A stretch of DNA of 23,787 nt from SHXR01 sp046160305 (GTDB taxonomy: Bacteria > Pseudomonadota > Gammaproteobacteria > Burkholderiales > SG8-39), in NCBI GenBank assembly GCA_046160305.1, contig JBJXGX010000138.1, forward strand, positions 1 through 23,787, in the 5' to 3' direction. The notes below the pieces were generated by a model. It was given only the letters and a program-made list of their open reading frames with translations, was not told the DNA's origin and ran no database searches. The position numbers and the translations under genes were made by a program. Below are positions 9,127 to 16,781 of this stretch, one piece after another. Numbering within the stretch: the first letter of the stretch is position 1; every line of letters starts with the position of its first letter.

Positions 9127-10662
9127 CTACGGGAAGCCGAGTCGTGCGCGCGCCGTCCCGGCGAGCACCGCGACGCGTGCGACGATCCACGACTCCGCGC
9201 TATCGGCATTGCCTTGCCAGCGCCAAAGCAGAAGAACAGTGACAGAGTAGACGCTACCTCCAAGAAGCGTTCCAGCAAACGCATGCGCAAGGTGCCCGAT
9301 CAGGGTCCCGGGCACTGTCCATTGGCTCTGCAAGCTCAAGATCGCGCCGGCCATCGCAAGGACACCAAGCAATGGGCGTGACAGGACATGCCGCATTTCG
9401 CCCCATCCGAAGGAGATGGCCCGCCGAAGCAGAATGAGGTTGAGCGGCGCGACAATGATCGATGAGATCAACATCGAGACGGCTGCGCCTTCCGGGCCAT
9501 ATTTCGGCACTGACCAGAGCATCATCGGAATCGTCATTGCCGCGTGCAATGAGAGGACGAGGCTCGTCGATCGCGTCATGCCTACGGCGAGATTGACGTA
9601 GTGCGACGTTGTGAGCAGAACGACGAGCACGGCATCGATCGCAAGGATCCGCAGGAGCGGCACGGCTTCCATCCACTTTGCGCCCAGCAGGATGAAAACA
9701 ATGGGCTCGGCGAGCAGGCTGATCCCGATCCCGCTCGGCAGTACGAACAGGAGCATTACCGATGTCACGCGAAGATATCCGAGCCGCAACTTGGTGCGGT
9801 CATACGCCAGCTTCGCATACCCAGGAAAGACCGCGCGATGGATGGGTGCTGATATATCCTGGGTCGCGAGGCTCGCAATATCGACGGCAAGCGAAAATGT
9901 ACCGACCGCGCCGGGTCCATTTGATCGGCCGATGATCAGGGTGGCCATCCGACCGTAGAGGAACTCGACGATGCTCGTAAGAAGAAACCATTTCGAGACG
10001 GTCATTAATTGCGCGAGGCCGACGACCGACAATCGAGGTCGAAAGGGGTGGAGCGCGTAGCTAAGGGCAACGGTAATGCACGACCCCGCAAGACTGCCAA
10101 TCAAGAGCGCCCAGTAGCTTTCCAGGATCAGAGCAAGGGGGATGGTGACTATGAATGTCGTTACGACGCGGCGGATCACGCGGTACTTGAATTCCCGATC
10201 GAACTCCAGTTCTTTTCGGAATGCCACCACCCCGATATTCTCGAACGCCTGGATGGCATGGGCGATTGCGATCATCGGCATTACCCACGCTAAGCGCGGC
10301 TCCTGGTAGTACACGGCGAGCGGCCACGTGATACCAGCGACGATCACAGCTGTGGTCAGCCCGAACAGGATGTGGAACGTCCATGCGGCGTCGAAATGCT
10401 CGCGCCGAGCGTCCGATCGCTGGATGAGTGCTGTGTCAAGGCCCACCGCCCCGAGGACTTCGAGCATTGCAATGAGTGAGCCAGCGAGCGCGATCAGTCC
10501 GAAATCGGCGGGGACGAGCAATCGAGCAAGAACGATCGTGCTCACCAGGCCAATGCCACGATCGACGAGCTTTAGAAGCACCATCAGGCTGGCGCCTCGT
10601 ACCACTCGACTATTGATCGAATCGGCGGCGGGGGGTGTCTGAAATTGGGAGTCTGGCGCCAT
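9127..10662 (-). CDS. MOP-superfamily lipid/polysaccharide flippase (Wzx/WzxC-like)
   Basis: From the ATG at 10662 the protein has 511 aa and is made almost entirely of hydrophobic segments (12 or more). It opens with RGASLMVLLKLVDRGIG and VLARLLVPADFGLIALA, the N-terminal signature of the polysaccharide-transport/WzxC-like branch of the MOP flippases. Members move lipid-linked sugars or other amphiphiles across the inner membrane. A GTG at 10755 would add 31 residues with no membrane or domain character, so I prefer 10662, which has a GGGA about 7 bases upstream. It is the first gene of the NRPS operon, 47 bp before the NRPS. No glycosyltransferases lie nearby, so a role in exporting the peptide product is plausible but inferred. 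Confidence 0.9.
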   Translation of the reverse strand: MAPDSQFQTPPAADSINSRVVRGASLMVLLKLVDRGIGLVSTIVLARLLVPADFGLIALAGSLIAMLEVLGAVGLDTALIQRSDARREHFDAAWTFHILFGLTTAVIVAGITWPLAVYYQEPRLAWVMPMIAIAHAIQAFENIGVVAFRKELEFDREFKYRVIRRVVTTFIVTIPLALILESYWALLIGSLAGSCITVALSYALHPFRPRLSVVGLAQLMTVSKWFLLTSIVEFLYGRMATLIIGRSNGPGAVGTFSLAVDIASLATQDISAPIHRAVFPGYAKLAYDRTKLRLGYLRVTSVMLLFVLPSGIGISLLAEPIVFILLGAKWMEAVPLLRILAIDAVLVVLLTTSHYVNLAVGMTRSTSLVLSLHAAMTIPMMLWSVPKYGPEGAAVSMLISSIIVAPLNLILLRRAISFGWGEMRHVLSRPLLGVLAMAGAILSLQSQWTVPGTLIGHLAHAFAGTLLGGSVYSVTVLLLWRWQGNADSAESWIVARVAVLAGTARARLGFP

Positions 10663-10801
10663 CAGCGATCCCGGCAGCTCGTGCTCTGGTGAAGTGTGTT
10701 TCGGTCCTGCGTGCCGAGGAGAAGTTGGTCTTGCCGGGAATGGGCACTTTCCCACAAGCGACTGGAAGCGATTAAGCAGATCGTCAGAATCGCGTGAACA
10801 A

Positions 10802-10807
10802 TGTCAA
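10802..10807 (-). promoter_or_regulatory. Putative -35 element of the flippase-NRPS-PPTase operon
   Basis: The minus strand reads TTGACA here, a perfect sigma-70 -35 hexamer, 140 bp before the flippase ATG. The best -10 partner (GACGAT, 16-bp spacing) matches the consensus poorly, so this is a candidate only. Confidence 0.3.
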
Positions 10808-10860
10808 ATGCAAGGTGCGTTAGGTATTCGCCCCCTGATTCACGGCGCGACACGACCAAT

Positions 10861-10879
10861 GGTTGAACCCACCTCAACC
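10861..10879. promoter_or_regulatory. Inverted repeat, candidate operator (GGTTGA-N7-TCAACC)
   Basis: A perfect 6-bp dyad about 90 bp upstream of the ligase-carrier start and just upstream of a TTGACG hexamer. It is placed to control the rightward gene or both units. No known regulator motif is recognised. Confidence 0.3.
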
Positions 10880-10954
10880 GTGGTTTGACGCAGCTATCAT
10901 GTGTAGCGACGAATTGATCGATCAAGCAAAAGCGACGTGCGATTCGTCGCTATC

Positions 10955-10959
10955 GAGGA
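10955..10959 (+). promoter_or_regulatory. Ribosome binding site deciding the ligase-carrier start
   Basis: GAGGA lies 8 bases before the ATG at 10968. The alternative starts at 10863 (TTG) and 10899 (ATG) lack a comparable site, so this decides the start. Confidence 0.6.
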
Positions 10960-10967
10960 ACCGCGCA

Positions 10968-12848
10968 ATGCACTTGCAGAGCCTCTTACATCAGCAAGTT
11001 CTTCTACAGCCCGCGAGCCCGGTGATCCTCGCTCCCGGGCGGCCGGCGCTCTCCTACGGTGGCCTGTGGCGGCAGATCGAGCGCATTGCTGATGTAATCA
11101 TGGAGGCGAACAGGACGCGACCCATGCGCGTTGCGATGATGCTGCCAAATGGTCCCGAGGCCGCTGTCACATTCCTCGCGGTCACCGTGGGCGCCACCTG
11201 CGTTCCGCTTGATCCTTCGCTCCACCGCGCAGACTTGAAATTCCATCTCGAGGACACTGACACTCGGGTGATCATCGTCAACAAGGATGAGAACGGTCCG
11301 ATTCACGATGTGGCGCGCGAATTGGATCTCACGATCATCGAAATTGCAGTGGATCATTCATTGCCCGCAGGAATATTTGAGATCTCCACGCTGCCGCAAA
11401 TTCAGGATGCACGCCCCAGACAGGCTGATCCAAGGGACGTCGCCTTGATTCTTCACACTTCCGGTACGACGTCACGCCCAAAGCTGGTGCCGCTTACACA
11501 TGCCAATCTGTCGGCATCCGCTACCAACATCGCTCGAACACTCGCGCTTAGTCCGGCCGATCGCTGCCTCAACGTAATGCCCCTTTTCCATATTCACGGC
11601 CTGGTGGGCGCGTTGCTCGCTTCGATTGCCGGAGGTGGAAGCATCATCTGTACTGGCGGATTCAACACGCGTTCGTTTTTCCACTGGGTCGACGAATTCC
11701 GTCCGACGTGGTACACGGCCGTCCCGACGATTCATCAGGCCGTGATTGAATTGGCGCGTTCGCATGGCGAGCGACCACAATCTCATCGGCTGCGATTTAT
11801 CCGATCATCGTCCGCCCCGTTGTCGCCGGTGACTTTGAAAGCGCTCGAATCCGCGATGGAAGCACCCGTGATCGAGTCCTATGGCATGACGGAGGCCTCG
11901 CATCAGATGGCAAGCAATAGGCTTCCGCCGGGAATTCGAAAGCCCGGCTCGGTCGGCGTTCCAGCAGGAGCGGAGATCGTGATCATGAACGACGTCGGCT
12001 CGATCCTTAGTCATGGGGCAGTCGGCGAAATCGTCATCCGCGGCCCCGGTGTCATGGCAGGGTATGGCGGCGCGGACGACGTGAATGCCACTGCGTTCAT
12101 CGATGAATGGTTTCGCACTGGAGATCTTGGGCGGTTCGACGAGGACGGCTATCTTCATGTGGCAGGAAGACTGAAGGAGATCGTGAATCGGGGCGGTGAA
12201 AAAATTTCGCCGCGCGAATTAGACGACGCGTTGCTTGAACACCCTGACGTCGCCGAGGTGGTGGCATTCGGTGTTCCCCACCCATCGCTCGGCGAGGACC
12301 TGATGGCCGCTGTTGTACGTAAATCGGGCTCCGTTATCGATGAACGTGCGCTGCGCCGATTTCTGCTTGAAAAACTATCCGGGCCAAAGGTCCCGTCGAG
12401 CATCATTTTTGTCGACACGATTCCGAAAGGGGCAACCGGCAAAATCCAACGTAATAGGTTGCATGAGCGGCTTGCAGACGCCCGGATCCGAAAATTCGAG
12501 CCGCCCTCGAATCACCTCGAACACTCGCTCGAATCGATTTACCGAGAGATTTTGCATTGCGGTCCGGTTGGCATTCGCGACAACTTCTTTGCATTGGGGG
12601 GCGACTCCTTGATGGGCGCCCGGGTCGTAGCCGCCATCAATAGAGCGCACGAGGTCAACCTTGCGGCCCCGACGCTTTTCCACTATCCGACGATCGCCGA
12701 GCTCTCCTTGGTGATCGAGGAGGCCAAGGCCGAGAATCTCGCGCACACGCGGGAGTTAATGTGCGAAATTGAGGCGCTGTCGGATGAGGAAGTGACGCGC
12801 CTGCTCGCGGATGAGGAAGCTGCAATCGCCGAACGTAGCGGTCGATAA
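10968..12848 (+). CDS. Acyl-AMP ligase fused to a C-terminal carrier domain (NRPS starter loading protein)
   Basis: From ATG 10968 the protein is 626 aa. An ANL-superfamily adenylation domain fills about residues 1-500: A3-type motif HTSGTTSRPKLVPLTH, MPLFHIHG, ESYGMTEASH, WFRTGDLG and a C-terminal PKGATGKIQR with the catalytic lysine. A carrier domain follows with LGGDSLMG (S547, phosphopantetheine site). The tail ends in an IEALSDEEVTRLL helix resembling carrier-terminal docking tails. The core resembles Pcs60-like acyl/oxalyl-CoA ligases more than amino-acid A domains, so a carboxylic acid is the likely substrate, activated as acyl-AMP and held as a thioester for C1 of the NRPS. Substrate identity and the partnership with the NRPS are inferred from architecture and divergent placement. 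Confidence 0.9.
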   Translation: MHLQSLLHQQVLLQPASPVILAPGRPALSYGGLWRQIERIADVIMEANRTRPMRVAMMLPNGPEAAVTFLAVTVGATCVPLDPSLHRADLKFHLEDTDTRVIIVNKDENGPIHDVARELDLTIIEIAVDHSLPAGIFEISTLPQIQDARPRQADPRDVALILHTSGTTSRPKLVPLTHANLSASATNIARTLALSPADRCLNVMPLFHIHGLVGALLASIAGGGSIICTGGFNTRSFFHWVDEFRPTWYTAVPTIHQAVIELARSHGERPQSHRLRFIRSSSAPLSPVTLKALESAMEAPVIESYGMTEASHQMASNRLPPGIRKPGSVGVPAGAEIVIMNDVGSILSHGAVGEIVIRGPGVMAGYGGADDVNATAFIDEWFRTGDLGRFDEDGYLHVAGRLKEIVNRGGEKISPRELDDALLEHPDVAEVVAFGVPHPSLGEDLMAAVVRKSGSVIDERALRRFLLEKLSGPKVPSSIIFVDTIPKGATGKIQRNRLHERLADARIRKFEPPSNHLEHSLESIYREILHCGPVGIRDNFFALGGDSLMGARVVAAINRAHEVNLAAPTLFHYPTIAELSLVIEEAKAENLAHTRELMCEIEALSDEEVTRLLADEEAAIAERSGR

Positions 12849-12874
12849 ATGAGCCATCCCGATGGGGCGCTCAT
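12849..12874 (+). terminator. Hairpin after the ligase-carrier gene, possible terminator
   Basis: ATGAG+CCAT pairs with ATGG+CTCAT around a CCCG loop, with a 4-base bulge (GGCG). It lies directly after the stop of the ligase-carrier gene. There is no clear T-run, so intrinsic termination is uncertain. Confidence 0.35.
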
Positions 12875-12967
12875 CGTCCACCCATAATCCTTGACGCGTA
12901 CATTTGGTCGGTGACTCGCGTCTGGATTTTGAACTATCGCGACCAACGTCGCCGGGGAAAAGGCCCA

Positions 12968-13968
12968 ATGTACCCGCTCGATGCCCTACGATCGATTGTT
13001 CGCGACGCACTGATGCCTCCGGGTGCGAACGATGCCATGGCCGCATCCACCGCGCGGGCGCTCGTGGCCGCTGACGCGCAACGTCTTTCTTCGCATGGCG
13101 TATCGCGCGTACGGCAATACGCGACGCATTTGCGCAATGGCCGCGCGATAGGCACAGCAATCCCTCGCGTCGCTCGAGAAAAGGGCGGCACGTGCCCTGT
13201 CGATGCGGGTTGTGGGCTTGCGTTTCCGGCGTGCGAGTTGGCGGTTCCTGAAGCGATTCAGCGCGTCCGTACGCACGGCGTATCGTTCGCGGGCGTCATG
13301 AACAGTCACCACTTTGGTGTCGAAGCACTGCATCTCGCGCCGGTTGCACGAGCCACGATGGTCGGACTCGCGTTCAGCAATTCGCCATCCGCGATGCCCG
13401 CATGGTGCGGGAAGCGCGCGCTCTTCGGGACCAATCCGATTGCTGCCGTATTCCCGCGCCGCGAAGCCTTACCGATCGCGATCGATCCTTCGTTGTCGGA
13501 GGTCGCGCGAGGCAAGCTGATGGTCGCGGCACAAGAACGCCAGGAGATTCCGCTCGGCTGGGCGCTCGATCGTGATGGCAATCCCACCACGATCCGAACA
13601 AGAGGCTCGCGGGAATGATGTTGCCGGCGGGCGGGGTTAAAGGGGCGATGGTCGCGATGATGGTCGAGTTGCTCTGCTGTGCATTGACCGGCGCGCATAT
13701 GGGGTTCGAGGTCGATTCGTTCTTCGTCGCTGATGGCAATCAGCCGCGCATCGGGCAGGCGTTCCTCGCGGTCGATCCGGATTCGCTGACGGGTTCATCG
13801 ACCTACTTCGAACGCATCGAAACGCTCTTTGCAGCGATGGGGCAGGTCGAGGGTGTGCGGATTCCAGGGCGTCGCCGCGAAGCGCTCGCGGAGCGCGCGC
13901 GGGTGGAGGGTGTTTCGATTCCCAATGCATTGCTGGCGCAACTGCGAGAATTGGCCGGGCGCACCTGA
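12968..13968 (+). pseudogene. LDH2-family malate/L-lactate-type dehydrogenase, frameshifted
   Basis: Two adjoining frames together encode one complete LDH2/MDH2 family NAD(P)H-dependent 2-oxoacid oxidoreductase. The first frame from ATG 12968 carries SSHGVSRVRQY, NSHHFG, GTNPIAAVFPR and ARGKLMVAAQERQEIPLGWALDRDGNPTT. The family normally continues DP...LAG, and this continuation is found in the other frame as DPNKRLAGMMLPAGGVKGA, running to the stop at 13966-13968. One missing base near 13590 (CCACGATCC where CCACGGATCC would restore the frame) accounts for the break, and the repaired product would be 333 aa, a normal family length. Without repair, translation stops at 13618. It lies 15 bp before the mandelate racemase-family gene, as expected for a catabolic operon. 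Either a real mutation or a sequencing indel. Confidence 0.85.
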
Positions 13969-13983
13969 CATGAGTGTCTTCCA

Positions 13984-15150
13984 ATGAAAATCACCTCCAT
14001 CACCGCCCGCTGGCTGCATGTCCCGATTCCGTATGAACAACAACATGTGAGTGATTTCGGGCGCGTCGGTTCGTTCGACTCGGTGCTGGTCCGGGTCGAG
14101 GCCGACAACGGGCTCGCGGGCTACGGTGAGGCGAAGGAGGAGGTCGGCAGCGAAGCCAACTGCCATACGTTGGTCGCAGCGATCAACCAGAAGTTCGGGC
14201 CGATGCTGATAGGTGATGATCCGCGCGATACCAGCCGCCTCTGGGAGCTTATGTACAGCGGCGTGCGCGGCCACTACGCGCTGGCGCACGGTCATGTATT
14301 TCCGATTCTTGGCCGGCGCGGCGTGTCGATCTCGGCGATCAGCGGTATCGATATGGCGCTTTGGGATCTTGTCGGCAAGTGGCTCGGCCAACCGGTCTGG
14401 CGACTGCTCGGTGGGCGCAAAGGCACACACATGCCTGCGTATGCGTCGGGCGGATGGGCCGGCGCAGACAAGATCGGTGAACAACTCGCGAGTTACGTCA
14501 CGCGCGGTGGCTTCAAGGCGGTGAAGATGCGCGTGGGCGTGATTGATGGCGATCCGGTTCATTCCGCTAGGCGCGTGCGTGCAGCGCGCGACTTTTTGGG
14601 TCCCGATATCGCCATCGCTTGCGATGCACATGGCACCTACACCGTCGCCGAAGCCAAGCGCTTTTGCCGGCTGGTTGAAGACTGCAACCTGCTCTGGTTC
14701 GAGGAGCCGGTGACCGCGGATGACAAGCGGGGACTTGCCGAAGTGCGTGCGGCGACGGCGATACCGATCGCGGTCGGGGAGAGCGAGTTCAACCGCTTCG
14801 ATTTTCGTGATCTGGCAGAACTGCGCGCAGCCGATATTTTCCAGCCCGATCTCGCGATCTGCGGCGGCATTACGGAAGCCATGCGCATCGGCGCGCTTGC
14901 CGCGGCCTTCAATCTCAAACTGGCGCCGCATCTGTGGACGGGCGCACTCGCCTTTGCCGCCGGCATGCATGTCGCAACGGCCTCGCCCGCAGGCTTCATC
15001 CTGGAGTATTCGCTCGGCGCGAACCCCTTACTGCATGAATTGAGCGAGGAGAAGTTCCCCGTCAAAAACGGGATGGTCGAGATCCCGGATCGCCCTGGGC
15101 TTGGCGTGACGGTCAACGAAGCGTTTGTCAAACGCTACACGGTGGATTGA
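13984..15150 (+). CDS. Mandelate racemase/muconate lactonizing enzyme family protein (enolase superfamily)
   Basis: 388 aa with the N-terminal capping domain and the C-terminal barrel. Catalytic elements in the MR-subgroup layout: K181 in KMR (181-183), metal ligands D214 (CDAHG), E240 (FEEP) and E266 (GES), and the Asp/His dyad D289 (FQPDL) and H316 (APHLW). Members abstract the alpha-proton of a carboxylate and act as acid-sugar dehydratases or racemases. The second basic residue of the usual KxK pair is Arg here. The gene follows the LDH2 gene by 15 bp, so the pair probably handles one hydroxy- or sugar-acid substrate. Its 3' end overlaps the convergent MFS gene by 16 bp. The exact substrate cannot be told. 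Confidence 0.93.
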   Translation: MKITSITARWLHVPIPYEQQHVSDFGRVGSFDSVLVRVEADNGLAGYGEAKEEVGSEANCHTLVAAINQKFGPMLIGDDPRDTSRLWELMYSGVRGHYALAHGHVFPILGRRGVSISAISGIDMALWDLVGKWLGQPVWRLLGGRKGTHMPAYASGGWAGADKIGEQLASYVTRGGFKAVKMRVGVIDGDPVHSARRVRAARDFLGPDIAIACDAHGTYTVAEAKRFCRLVEDCNLLWFEEPVTADDKRGLAEVRAATAIPIAVGESEFNRFDFRDLAELRAADIFQPDLAICGGITEAMRIGALAAAFNLKLAPHLWTGALAFAAGMHVATASPAGFILEYSLGANPLLHELSEEKFPVKNGMVEIPDRPGLGVTVNEAFVKRYTVD

Positions 15151-16424
15151 CTCGCGCCACGCACCGGCGATCGGCGATAGATCGCAAGCGCGATCGCGAG
15201 GACCAGCGCAAGCACACCGAAGACGGTCTGATACGCCTCGGGCGGCGTGACGCCGTTCGGTTTGCCGAACGCGCCGACCACGAGGCCGGTCGCCCACTGC
15301 AGGACCGCGACACCGAGCAGGACCGCTTGGTTCACGACCGTCATGCCGCGCCCGACGATACGATCCGGGTAGAACGACCGGCCGTGCGAAATGATCATTG
15401 AAGTGAAGCTGCCTACGAGACCAAACAGGCCGAACAGTACTAGCACGACAGGTAGCGGCGCCGACCCGGCCAATGCTAGCGCGGCAAATATCGCGATGGT
15501 GCCCAGTGCGCCGCCGGTCACCAGTCGGCGCGGATTACCGGTGCGATGATCGAGCCATCCGAATAGCGTGTTGCCAAGCCAAAGCCCGATGGCGATCACG
15601 GCCAGCACAACGCCGCGTTCGAGCGTGTCCATTCCATAGACGTCGGCGAGGAACGGTCCGCCCCAAAGACCGATTACGCAGGCGATGGTTGCATAGGCGG
15701 AGAACGACATCGCCAACACGGGATAGATCGCGCGAATGCGCATCACCTCGAGAACGCCCTGCCATGCCTGCGTGAAGGTTTCGCGCTTGCGGAAGTGAAC
15801 GGGATGATCGGGTGGTGCGTCGCGGATCGTCATATACGCGGCCACCGTGAGCACGCCGGTCAACGCAGCAAGCACGAGGAAGGCGCCGCGCCAACCGACC
15901 CATTCGGCGAGCGCCCCCATCGGCGCGGTCGCCAGCAGGTTCCCCAACTGGCTCACACCTAGCAGCATGCCGGTGACCATGCCGAAGCGCGCGATGTCGA
16001 ACCAGCGCGTCGCGGCAATGACCGCGGCCATGAGCGTCACCGCCATGCCCACGCCGACGAATGCACGTCCGATGGTGAGCCATGTTACGTCCGGTGCCAG
16101 TGCGAAGATGAGGGCACCGATCATCGAGATCAGCAACATCACCGGGATCGATTTACGCGGGCCGTACCGATCGATGATGACGCCCCCTGGGATCTGGAAG
16201 AGGGCCGACATGACGAAGAGCGCGCCGCTCAATCCACCGAGCGCTTCAGGCGAGATGGCGAGCTGGCGGGTGATGTCGGGCGCTACGACAACATGCGCAT
16301 TGCGATGAAGCTGTGCGGACATCGCAACGAGTCCGACCACCGCGAGCATGGGCAGGATCGCAAAGCCGCGGGGCGACGATGAGGGCGTTGCTTCGATGGA
16401 GCGATCCTTAGAAACGTTGTGCAA
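15135..16424 (-). CDS. Major facilitator superfamily transporter
   Basis: About 430 aa with 12 hydrophobic segments. MFS motif A is visible as GGVIIDRYGPRK between helices 2 and 3. The topology and a central hydrophilic stretch around DHPVHFRKRETF fit an organic-anion (ACS/NarK-like) carrier, presumably importing the substrate of the neighbouring catabolic enzymes. There is no in-frame ATG before the first membrane helix. I place the start at TTG 16424; the frame stays open to another TTG at 16469. An ATG lies at 16434 but in another frame, so a small indel near the 5' end is possible. The stop overlaps the convergent mandelate racemase-family gene. Confidence 0.88.
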   Translation of the reverse strand: MHNVSKDRSIEATPSSSPRGFAILPMLAVVGLVAMSAQLHRNAHVVVAPDITRQLAISPEALGGLSGALFVMSALFQIPGGVIIDRYGPRKSIPVMLLISMIGALIFALAPDVTWLTIGRAFVGVGMAVTLMAAVIAATRWFDIARFGMVTGMLLGVSQLGNLLATAPMGALAEWVGWRGAFLVLAALTGVLTVAAYMTIRDAPPDHPVHFRKRETFTQAWQGVLEVMRIRAIYPVLAMSFSAYATIACVIGLWGGPFLADVYGMDTLERGVVLAVIAIGLWLGNTLFGWLDHRTGNPRRLVTGGALGTIAIFAALALAGSAPLPVVLVLFGLFGLVGSFTSMIISHGRSFYPDRIVGRGMTVVNQAVLLGVAVLQWATGLVVGAFGKPNGVTPPEAYQTVFGVLALVLAIALAIYRRSPVRGASQSTV

Positions 16425-16574
16425 GGCCGTGCATGGTATCCGCGGGCGACGAAGTGCACATCCTTGCAACGGCGTCGATTCGAAAAACCGAGCGTGAACT
16501 TGCGCACATCAACGTGCGATTCCCCGTGGTCTTGCAACGGAGATTAGTCGTGGGCGGGAGACATAGTTGCCCGT

Positions 16575-16599
16575 TCGTCCTGAGCTCATCGAAGGATGA
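16575..16599. repeat. REP-like palindrome, single copy
   Basis: TCGTCCT pairs with AGGATGA (one G-T wobble) around GAGCTCATCGA. The GTTCGTCCTGAGC...TCGAAGGA layout resembles dispersed intergenic palindromes that I recall from several proteobacterial genomes. Only one copy was noticed in this window. Confidence 0.45.
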
Positions 16600-16727
16600 G
16601 CGCGCAAGTTCGACGCCTTTACCTGCGCCCGATTCGCCGGATCGACGCGCAGTCGGCCTCTGGATCCGCGTGCGGGGATAACGATAACAAGCGCTCGCCT
16701 GTAAGATCCTCGCTCCGAGGAGATTTC

Positions 16728-16753
16728 CACCTCGACGTCCAATAAGCGAGGTG
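16728..16753. promoter_or_regulatory. Inverted repeat CACCTCG-N12-CGAGGTG, candidate operator
   Basis: A perfect 7-bp dyad 28 bp upstream of the SDR ATG, preceded by a related CCTCG-CTC-CGAGG hairpin at 16708-16720. The position fits an operator or leader structure controlling the SDR gene. No regulator is encoded nearby. Confidence 0.4.
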
Positions 16754-16770
16754 TAGTGATCAACTCAACA

Positions 16771-16777
16771 GGGGGGA
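16771..16777 (+). promoter_or_regulatory. Ribosome binding site of the SDR gene
   Basis: A purine run GGGGGGA ends 4 bases before the ATG at 16782 and supports that start. Confidence 0.5.
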
Positions 16778-16781
16778 AGCG

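Larger units (their letters stand above)
10663..10967. promoter_or_regulatory. Divergent control region between flippase-NRPS operon and ligase-carrier gene
   Basis: About 305 bp without a convincing gene, separating two divergent transcription units, so it must hold both promoters. On the minus strand a perfect TTGACA lies at 10807-10802, with a weak -10-like GACGAT 16 bp downstream (10785-10780). A 6-bp inverted repeat GGTTGA-N7-TCAACC sits at 10861-10879, and a weaker GGGAA-N8-TTCCC at 10736-10753. No regulator gene is present in the locus. Confidence 0.45.
16425..16781. other. Divergent intergenic region between MFS and SDR genes
   Basis: About 357 bp with no supportable gene. It holds a REP-like hairpin at 16575-16599, a tandem GATAAC pair at 16677-16688, alternating CCTCG/CGAGG dyads at 16708-16753, and the SDR ribosome site. 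Both flanking genes must be driven from here. Confidence 0.5.

Noticed and set aside
13795..14970. Minus-strand ORF of 391 aa
   Set aside because: Fully antisense to the mandelate racemase-family gene, which has all catalytic motifs; shadow.
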